From Eutrigla gurnardus (taxonomy: Eukaryota; Chordata; Actinopteri; Perciformes; Triglidae), in assembly GCA_963514095.1 (NCBI GenBank), contig OY741281.1:5572154-5636153 (forward strand): DNA of 64,000 nucleotides. Direction: 5' to 3'. Shown in pieces: positions 1 through 64,000 of this stretch. The notes under the pieces were generated by a model. It saw only the letters and a list, made by a program, of their open reading frames with translations, was not told where the DNA came from and ran no database searches. The number at the start of each line of letters is the position of its first letter. Position 1 is the stretch's first letter. Position numbers and translations under genes: made by a program.

Positions 1-2689
1 GGGAGGTTTGAGATAGAAAAGGCTTAAGGGGAGTTTCGAGAGAAGGAGGAGGAGGGGTGGATAAAGAGAGAGATTTTCAGAGTGGTCAACTGAGGACCAG
101 CTTGGCTTCGTTTTGCTGGAGTTGTGGAACAAGGTGATTAGAGAGGCAGACTGCATGGGGAGCTGTGGCCGCTGAGACTCAACGACTGTGATGATTAAAG
201 TGCTTGGAAAGAGTTGCAGAGAGAGAGAGAGTGTGTGTGGATGGAGGATGCTTGCCTCAGGACTTAAATCCCAGGCCGGTACTGGACCGCGTGACCCGAT
301 TTGAAAAGATGCTTTATGGTTTAAATGGCCGCGCCAAATTTGTCAACAGAGATCTCCTTTTTATGACAGAAATCCATCACCGGGCAGCATATTTTCATGT
401 CTATCTGGGTGGGATTGTATGCTTTTGCCGTACAGACGTTTGATATACGTCCCCGTGGGTGCGCGGCAGGTGTGTGTTGCTTGAATCCGGGCGGAGGGTG
501 ATCCAGGATTTATGGGAGATAGTAGATGTGACAGTATCATGGACAGGCGCTGTCAGCAGATATTTATCCCAGTCTTATGATCTTAAAAATGTCTCCCAGA
601 GCTATTTTAGAGGGAAGTGGAAGAGAAAGTGCCTCACCCACTGGCTTCCTCTACTTCTGAAATGTTTTCACACGTCCCTAAACGCCTCACCCCTCAGGAC
701 GTAAGGGCTCGGACAAACAACGGATAAGAATCTGCACCATCATTACATGGACGGGATGTTTATTCAACAAATGTCTTTTAGATTAGTCCAGCTTAGAGAA
801 TGGATCTGCAAGGTGCGGATTTTGAATATTTTGTCAGATTTTCAACACATTCCGAATATGTTCATGAGAGAGAAATGTACGCAGGGAATATAATGTTGCC
901 AAGAAGTCAGTTACTGCAAATTGAGTCCTGTTTTTGGTTGTTTTCTATTTCCGTCTCGATCCGGCCCCATTAAAAGTATGCCGAATTAGCTATTAGCAGC
1001 TCCTGTTCACAATGTGCCCATGGATGCATGGACAACTATTACGGGTTTATTTTTAAATCGATGAAAACGTAAAAACGTGGTAATTCTTAGGCAAGTTCAG
1101 CAGCTATAAGGAGAGTATTTTTTAATATGATTTCTAAGCTCAATGAAGGGCGTTTATAACGTCCTTAGGTGGAGAGTTGGATGTTACATTCTCATCACAC
1201 CTTCATGTTAAATGATGCTATTAATTATCGTAAGGAGTCTCTTTCTCTGCGTCCTTTTCAGAAACCATTAGGCGTAGCGTTTCCTTTACGGAGCTGACTT
1301 TCCTGTGAGTTATTTAGAAGAAGACACAAACTGAAGGGCTCCTCTTCATGAAGCAGCATCACAAACGCTCCTCTGCATCTGGCACAAAAGCAGCAGCTGC
1401 GTTCGTTTTTGTGCAAAAACAATTCACTGCTTATTTGGCAGTCGGCTGCGACGATAATGGAGCAGATGAATTTTAGTAGCCAGTGAAGATGATCAAGGGA
1501 ATAACTAATAAAGCTTGTGACGCAGTTGCTTTTCATTGATCGGTTTTTATTCGGGAGGCTGGCTGTCACAATACTTGTGCCCCCACATTTTGATTTTGAT
1601 GTATTTTATTACCCTTTTAACCACGAAGTAAAAAAAAAAACACTTCGATCTGCAGCCAAGTAAATTATAAAAGTGGTCCTTTATACAAGAGTTTCCTCTC
1701 TCTAGCTTTTCCATGAGTTGCAGCTCCTGGATTCCCACAGCGAGTGTCTTAATTGGAACAAGCATGTGGTCCAAGTTATCCTTCCTGTTCAAAATGAGCA
1801 CAAACTAAGCAATGGGAAGGGGGGGAGGGGGGGGGAGTGTTTCCTCACATGAGAGGTGTCCAAGTTCTTCGGTCTCTGGCTGCTGCTCAGAAAAGTGACA
1901 GCACATAGCCAACGGAGGGAACCAGGAGTAATTAAAATGGGAGTCAGTCAAAGTCCCCATCCATCCATTAACCCCATGTTTTATGTGTTGGGTCCTGGAG
2001 ACCCCCCGGCCCTCTTTAACGGCACACAAAACGCCTGAATTTATGAGAATTGCTTATGAAAGGACTTTGACACGTCTCCTGCGGAAAAACCCTTCTGTTC
2101 GTTGTTAATGTGGTTAAATATAGTGGATTTTAATGTGCACAGTTTATGTGATTCAGTGTTGACTGTACTTTTTATGCAGCTCCACCAAATCCTAAATACA
2201 GCTGTTTGGATGTTTAAGAGCTGGGACAGGAAATCAGACCTCTGGGATCCAACTGGAACCAAACGACGACGAGGTTGTGTTTGTCTGTAAATTTATTTTT
2301 TTCTTATCAAACAAAAGGAATACAGCAAACAACATAAAACCTGAGCTTATTTGGTGTAGTAACGAAGCTTTTTTGCTCATTTACAGTTTGTGGGAAAATA
2401 ATGTGGTTGATTTTGCAATTATTGTAATTGTGGGTTCAAATATCAAAAGGGTTAATAGCCTTTATTATCACATAACGACCCCCTGAGGAGGGCGCCCTCA
2501 TGTCCATGGATGGATGACAAAAACACAAGTGTACAATAAGAATGGCACTTAAATAGCTTCATAAGATTTATGTTTTAAAATAACTAAAGTCTACATACTG
2601 AGCTCTAAACAGCCTTTATACAACCCAGACATCTCGTCCTCTTGTTAATAGAGCCTTCATGCTTGATAAACAAGCAAAGCCCTCAGAGA
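1..2689. other. upstream DNA without a supportable gene
   Basis: The first 120 bases are purine-rich (GAGAGA/GGAGGAGG) and the rest is ordinary AT-rich noncoding DNA. Open frames here are under 105 codons, overlap on both strands and show no recognisable domain. A G-rich tract lies at 1814-1837. The stretch could hold distal promoter elements or a noncoding first exon of plxdc2, but nothing in the sequence proves it. Confidence 0.6.
1814..1837 (+). repeat. G-rich tract
   Basis: Three G runs of 3, 7 and 9 separated by one or two A. It could fold as a G-quadruplex by splitting the long runs. Confidence 0.6.
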
Positions 2690-2866
2690 AATGAGTCCAG
2701 CGTGTTGAACATGTTGTGTCTGCCGGCGAACAGGAGACCTCCAGCCTCCGAACGCAACTTCCAACATCACTCAGCCGCGGTGCGGATCACAACCCCGGGG
2801 CCAAGTGTCCACCGTCTCCGCGGCAGCAGCTGGAGAAACGCTCTGTCTGTCTCCTCCGCTTCTTCT

Positions 2867-2870
<4 letters not shown>

Positions 2871-2897
<27 letters not shown>

Positions 2898-2898
2898 C
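2871..2898. repeat. (AC)14 microsatellite in promoter region
   Basis: An uninterrupted AC dinucleotide tract about 530 bp before the start codon. Confidence 0.97.
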
Positions 2899-2990
2899 GG
2901 GGCATCACACTGAAGAAGAAGAAGAAGCCATTGGCTCCGAGGAGCTGATGACGGAGGGAGCGCACTGTCTTCTCCTGGAGCGCAGACCCA

Positions 2991-3018
2991 CAACACACAC
3001 ACACACACACACACACAC
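2991..3018. repeat. (CA)n microsatellite in promoter region
   Basis: A second uninterrupted CA tract, almost the same length as the one at 2871 and 92 bp downstream of it. Confidence 0.96.
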
Positions 3019-3101
3019 GCTGCACCTCCGCCCAGTGGGACCAGTGCGTCGGACTGGGACGAGCATTCAAGTGGACCACTTTTCTTCTTCTGCTGCTGCT
3101 C

Positions 3102-3127
3102 TTATTATTATTATTATTATTATTATT
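3102..3127. repeat. (TTA)n microsatellite in promoter or leader
   Basis: An uninterrupted TTA/ATT triplet tract embedded in otherwise GC-rich sequence. Confidence 0.96.
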
Positions 3128-3431
3128 TGTTTTGGAGGTGGAGACCTGTTAGGACGAGCGCGTGTACACTCTCCAGGAGCGCGCGCGCGCGGTGTGTGGC
3201 ACCCGCTGGAACAACACGAAAACAAACCAAAAACACACACACACGGCTGAGTGCGGCGAGTGCAGCGCAGGCAGGTTTCCCCGTTTTTAAAAGCGCCCGG
3301 AGAGGCAGGGGGAGAGTTAGGGAGAGAGAGAGTCCGCGCGAGGGGGGGAGAGAAGCGGCGTCGGCGGCGCACGAGGACGACGAGACACACGGGGGACACC
3401 GAGGAGGAATCGGCTGGAACTTGGGGGGGAT

Positions 3432-59156
<55,725 letters not shown>

Positions 59157-61268
59157 GTGGGATTTTTCAATACTTTTAATATGATTCACTCTGTAAACCC
59201 TTTTAATCCTCGCAAAGCATTCTCACTCTGGCTAAGATTAACGAGTATCGGCGTTATCGAGTAAGCTGCAGATTGTTGTTTTTTTCTCTATGAAATGACA
59301 AGAAGTAGTGAAAATGGCCGACATCTTCGAGAAAAGAAAAACTGAGTAAAGCAGCAAAGGAGAGGGAACCAGAGAATTTTTGCCATTTTTGTAAAATAAA
59401 CAAAAAAACAAAAACAAAAAAGATTAATTTGATGATTAATCAACTAATTGTTTCAGCATATAATAACCCAACTGCCTTTTTCAGGATGTTAGGTTCAATC
59501 GTTTGGGTTCAGGTTGTTGCAATCTTGACAATAACTTGGAGATATTGACTGATAGAATTATTGGTATTATTATTTTTTTTTTGGATTAGAAATATTCCAA
59601 AAAAACATAATGAAAAAGTAGAAAATACACGTTAACATGGAAGAGTTTTATTTCCTCAACAATTCCGCGGTGTAGATGGTTGAAGCGTATCAGTTACAGC
59701 CATAACAGCAGCTGCTGTTCTTCTCACGTTGATTCCGATTTTAATTCTAGAAACAGCAGCCAGGACGAGCCGTCGCCAGGATGAGCACCAAAACACAACA
59801 CTTTGATATGCAAATTAGTCCATTTGGTCAAGGTTAAACATTTGGTTGAGGTTTTTGCACATTTGAATGGCAACCATTACCCATCTGTACTTGTTGATCC
59901 AGTATGGCGCCGAAACATTTCGAAACCATCGATTCCCATAAAGCTGTCGACAGACACCATCTCTCTTCCCGTTGGTGCGTCCTATCCGGTGAACGGTGGT
60001 GCAGTTCCACCGTTTAGACGAGCCGGCGGCCCTTTTTAACATTCATTCAACTCACAACCGTTCTGTCAACCTCTCCTCGGCTTTTCTTTTTTCTTTATCT
60101 CCCTCCTTCCTGCCTCCCTGCACTTCAAACCAAAGTAAATATTTGAGCTGCTAAAGAAGTGTTAGCGTTCCTCCCCAGAATGTTCCTGACAGCTGAAATG
60201 TGAGCCGCTGCTGCTAGAAAAAGTTTGAGTTAAAACGACAGAGAGGGGGAAATTCACGGAGAGATGGCACTGTTGTGACAGAAAAGTTAAGAAAGTTTCA
60301 TTCCAAGTCGGTAGTCGTTGTACTGTCCTGATGAACGTGAGGCTTGAATTGTTTTGGCTGTCTGGGTTCGTTCAGCTGCCAGCATCAAATATTAATCTAC
60401 CATTCTTTTCATTCTGCATCATTTATTCCCAGTGAGGCGGTTTACCTGGAGAGATGTGCAGCACTGTTGAGATTGTATTCCCCTTCCCCCCCCGTGTCTA
60501 AAAACCTGCCGCCTCTGGTGACAAATTAATTTACCGTGCGATACTGTACGCCCGCAGTTATCTCATTAAGCTGCATTTTAATCAGCTTTCTGACTGTTCA
60601 GCCTCACGTTGCCCTCTGCATCCTTCAGCCACTTCCTTTGAAAAAGGCAAACACGCTTTAAACACGCGCTAATTAAAAGTGGTGGCTCCGGGGTTCTTGA
60701 AAGACGCTGATATTTGAAGAGAGCAACCCTAATGAACCGGCGGCTGAGAACCACATCGGTGCGTCTGTGCTGAAGGGGCTTAATGAATCACGGCAGATGC
60801 TCCAGTGGATCCGCGGGGGGCCGTTAGTGGTGACTTCAGAGGACCTGGAGGGATCTGTTTACCTAAAGGAAAACAGCTGGGGAGCATCACTAATGCAGCC
60901 CGTCGGAAAATGAATGGCTGTTAAGGAGACAAATATCGAGTTTTAATATCTCTTCTTCTCCCGGGAAATTGTTATCGCACAGTTTTATGTTGAGGGATCA
61001 CGAGCCTAACGGCCTTTTATGAGCTGCCGTAGCTCTGCTAAGCAATCACCGGCGGAAGACTTGTTCATTCCTTAAGTAAGTCGAGTAATGCAGGAAATTA
61101 AAAGTCTGAAGTAAAAGTGCAGCATTAACAGTATGATGTGCAAAAATTAATGGTTTTATTTAAAACATGAGTGAGTAATATTGAAGTAATCACAACAATA
61201 TTAAATTACATGTCTGGAAAGGAGTAGTAAGAAGCATAGGCTTATTTAATCCTACCGCGTATACTCAG

Positions 61269-61572
61269 TAGGGGTGGGTAATAATATCGATACGGCAATA
61301 TATCGCGATACTTTGCCGCCCATTACAATTTTGATTTTTCAACTCCAAAGATCGATTAAAAAAAAAGATTGTGAATGCAGTACTTTATCCTTTTTCATTT
61401 GATAGTTTTGACTCAATTTTTCCTCTGATCAATATCTTCTGATGTACATATACAGGTACTTGTGTTTTCACCTTTATTTATATCGCAATATCATGATATT
61501 GTGATACGTATCGTATCGTGACCAAAGTATCGTGATACGTATCGTATGGGGAGGTTCTTGCCAACACCCCTA
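61269..61572. mobile_element. hAT-like MITE with 8-bp target duplication
   Basis: The element starts TAGGGGTG and ends CACCCCTA. It is flanked by ATACTCAG (61261-61268) and CTACTCAG (61573-61580), matching at 7 of 8 bases; an 8-bp duplication is diagnostic of hAT transposons. Inside are ATCGATACGGCAATATATCG and repeated GATACGTATCGTAT words, typical of a widespread fish nonautonomous hAT group. It is 304 bp and has no coding capacity. Confidence 0.85.
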
Positions 61573-63545
61573 CTACTCAGTCATTATAAATAACCAAATA
61601 TACTTTCATAAGTACATATATCCAACAAAATGGCCCAGTTAATAGTGTCATATGTATTCTAAGATTATCATCACTGATACATTAAGCGTATTTAGTTTGT
61701 ACCCATTTGTATGTAGTGTCATAAAGAGTTTATTATTCTGCAAAAAGATATTTCAAACTGATTTCTATAAACTGGGCTCTGTTCTCGAGACAGTTTAAAT
61801 ACAACGCCAAACTTTTGTTATGCAGCTTTGTCAGAAATACATCAGTCTGCCAAACAAACTCACCAGTATTTCCGACAACTCAGATCTGATGTCACGCCAG
61901 TAGTCGTTTCCTAGACAACCGCAGGACAGTAAAGTTTTGTTATTGATGAGTTATTGGAGGTCGCCCATCGCCTGAAGCTCACCTCGGCTGCTCTTTCTTG
62001 TTCCATTACTCCCTCGTAAAAAGGATCAGCTGATGAAAAGTGCAGAACAGTGATTGTTGTCTTGTTTTTGTGACTGACGATAAAAGTGTTGATGATCGGT
62101 TTGCATCACATATAACTCAGTTCAGCTCTGGCTGCGCTGCGAGAGAGTAAGCGATAAACAGTGAGACGGATATAAATGTGATGAATGCGTCGTTCTCGTG
62201 TGAATTTGATGGAAGACTCAGAATGAAAACTAGCGTTGAGAAGCAATTACAGAATGTAAAAATGCATCGAATGGATTTTGCTGGAAGAAATGCCGACCAT
62301 AAATAACGTCAGAGAACAGGATTTGATTTCTTAAAAATCTTATATAACCATGGAAGAAGAATATGAGTGGAACAGATATTCAACCGTTTGCTGTGCTCAT
62401 TTGACGAGATAAGATAAGTTGATTTACTCATAAAAATGGCCACCCGGCTACGTTGATTTTAATGGAAATGTCCGTTCTACTCCATTTCTATCCTGATTAT
62501 AACTTTGAAGTGCATCACTTGACAATCTGAAAATGCCCCCAAAAAAATAACGGCATGTCTTCCATTAATTTGAGATGGCATCTCAGTAAGTGGGACTGAA
62601 ATCCAATAACAGCATGTCTATCCATCCTGTTTTGTGGATGTTGGAAACCTGAGGAGAAAAAGTCTCCTTCCAGAGTTCATTGATATTCAAATGAAGCACA
62701 TCAGCCCATTTCTAATTAAAAGCACCGTGGCTTGATGGCAACTAGCTCAGATGGATGCCATTGAGAAGAAAACACAAAACACAAGCTCCCCATAGGGACA
62801 GGTTGGACGTGCTGGGTAATATTGTGTCTCGTTTTGCTTCCTCTCGGGTGAGGGGGAGGGGAGGAGGAAAGTCGTGGAAAAATGGGGGATTAAGCGGAGG
62901 AATCTGTCTGGCCTGATTGAACAGATGAGGCAGATTTCTTTTTTTTTTTATTTGGGATGGGGGAGTAAAAGGAATAGAGCGGTAGGGAGATGAAAATGGA
63001 CTCCTCCACATAAAGCCATTACCATAACAATATGTTCACTAGAGAAATGGAGCCTGCTGGGGATGTCTGAGACTCCACCGGACTCATATTGTTTGATTCC
63101 ATCGCCGGCTTTAAACCGATGCCTTTCTGCTTTATGAGTCGCTCGCAGGTTGGTTTTTTTTTCTTTACACCGCCCACCTGCAGGGACAAATAATGTGCTT
63201 TTTTAATCTGCAGGTGGGTTTTTGCATACCGACTCTGCCTTCCAGACAGGATACAGCAGGATGACGGGGAGTTCACCAGTGGACGATTTTTTATAATTTT
63301 TCATCTGTTTACAGCACGGAGGATTAGGCGCCGCCGCCTTGATTACTGTCTGCCTTTTTCAGGTTATTATTTAAGCAGCCTAATCCCAAGGCCTGAATGA
63401 ACTTCCCCCTTTACAGATCCCACGTCATCATACTGTAAAACATCTAGATCTCAGAGGGGCGGAGGGTGGGAGCTGCAGATGTGTTATTATGTAAAATGAT
63501 CAATAATGCCTGTGGAATATAATCAGATAATCAGATTATTGTCAT

Positions 63546-64000
63546 GAGGATGGATAGATGGATGGATGGATGGATGGATGGATGAATAGGTGACTGGATG
63601 GATGGATGGATGGATGGATGGATGGATGGATGAATAGATAGGTGGGTGGATGGATGGATGGATGGATGGATGAATAGGTGACTGGATGGATGGATGGATG
63701 GATGGATGGATGGATGGATGGATGGATGGATGAATAGATGGGTGGGTGGGTGGGTGGATGGATGGATGGATGGATGGATGAATAGATGGATGGATGGATG
63801 GATGGATGAATAGATGGGTGGGTGGGAGGATGGATGGATGGATGAATCGATAGGTGGGTGGGTGGGTGGATGGATGGATGAATAGATAGGTGGGTGGATG
63901 GATGGATGAATAGGTGGATGGTTGGGTGAATAGGTGGATGGATGGATGAATAGGTGACTGGATGGATGGATGGATGGATGAATGGATGGATGGATGAATA
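63546..64000. repeat. (GGAT)n tetranucleotide array with variant units
   Basis: The last 455 bp are GATG/GGAT units interrupted by recurring variants such as GAATAGGTGACTGGATGG and GAATAGATGGGTGGGTGG. The spacing of the GAATAG variants gives a second, larger-scale periodicity. The array continues past the window end. Confidence 0.95.

Larger units (their letters stand above)
2690..3431 (+). promoter_or_regulatory. plxdc2: CpG-rich promoter and 5' leader region of plxdc2
   Basis: GC and CpG content rises sharply here compared with the AT-rich flanks, as in CpG-island promoters of vertebrate developmental genes. I see no convincing TATA box, so initiation is probably dispersed; the transcription start cannot be placed from sequence alone. 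From 2951 to 3431 there is no ATG on the + strand, which fits a leader without upstream start codons. In-frame stops at 3288 (TAA) and 3318 (TAG) close the frame ahead of the start codon. The region is interrupted by several microsatellites, listed separately. Confidence 0.7.
59157..64000 (+). other. plxdc2: plxdc2 intron 9, 5' part (runs off the window)
   Basis: A phase 2 intron beginning GTGGGA and extending past the window end. It holds a hAT-like MITE with an 8-bp target duplication (61261-61580) and ends in a GATG-type tandem repeat (63546-64000). I searched for the next PLXDC2 exon (a CSSGFDR-like sequence) in the listed open frames and did not find it, so the gene continues downstream. 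Confidence 0.8.

Noticed and set aside
204..704. Two adjacent + strand open frames near the window start
   Set aside because: They are short, unlike any protein I know, and not joined by convincing splice sites.

Overview
The window is vertebrate nuclear DNA, almost certainly from a teleost fish and probably a percomorph. The evidence is long introns with consensus GT-AG borders, abundant (CA)n/(TG)n microsatellites, and several dispersed repeats I recognise from fish genomes: a tRNA-type SINE, foldback MITEs, a hAT-like MITE carrying the motif GATACGTATCG, and a repeat containing the motif TTTAGCAGACGCTTTTGTCC. Nothing looks bacterial, and I see no operon, CRISPR array or complete virus.

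The window holds one recognisable protein gene on the + strand: plxdc2 (plexin domain containing 2, also called TEM7R). Nine coding exons can be assembled without a frame break: 3432-3525, 30251-30474, 37469-37615, 39978-40047, 47191-47313, 51481-51599, 52935-53034, 58855-58950 and 59075-59156. Together they give 1055 coding bases (351 codons plus 2 bases). They encode a signal peptide, a variable acidic N-terminal segment with an RWRR dibasic site, the nidogen-like extracellular domain and the start of the cysteine-rich PSI domain. The rest of PSI, the stalk, the membrane segment and the cytoplasmic tail must lie beyond base 64000, so the gene is cut off at its 3' side.

Layout: 1-2690 is upstream DNA with no gene I can support. 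2690-3560 is a GC/CpG-rich promoter and first exon crowded with microsatellites. Intron 1 (26.7 kb) fills 3526-30250. The remaining exons are spread over 30-59 kb, and intron 9 runs off the end into a 455-bp GATG-type tandem repeat. The introns hold most of the other interest: a 27-bp minisatellite that stays open for 254 codons (44.2-44.9 kb), a (TG)46 tract set directly against the exon 6 splice acceptor, a perfect 16-bp hairpin, a three-copy 30-bp tandem repeat, and several MITE/SINE copies.

I found no convincing undescribed multi-gene system. The most biologically suggestive observation is the TG tract at exon 6, whose exon length (119 bp) is not a multiple of three. Repeat family assignments rest on memory of fish repeats and on terminal repeats visible here, not on a database search.
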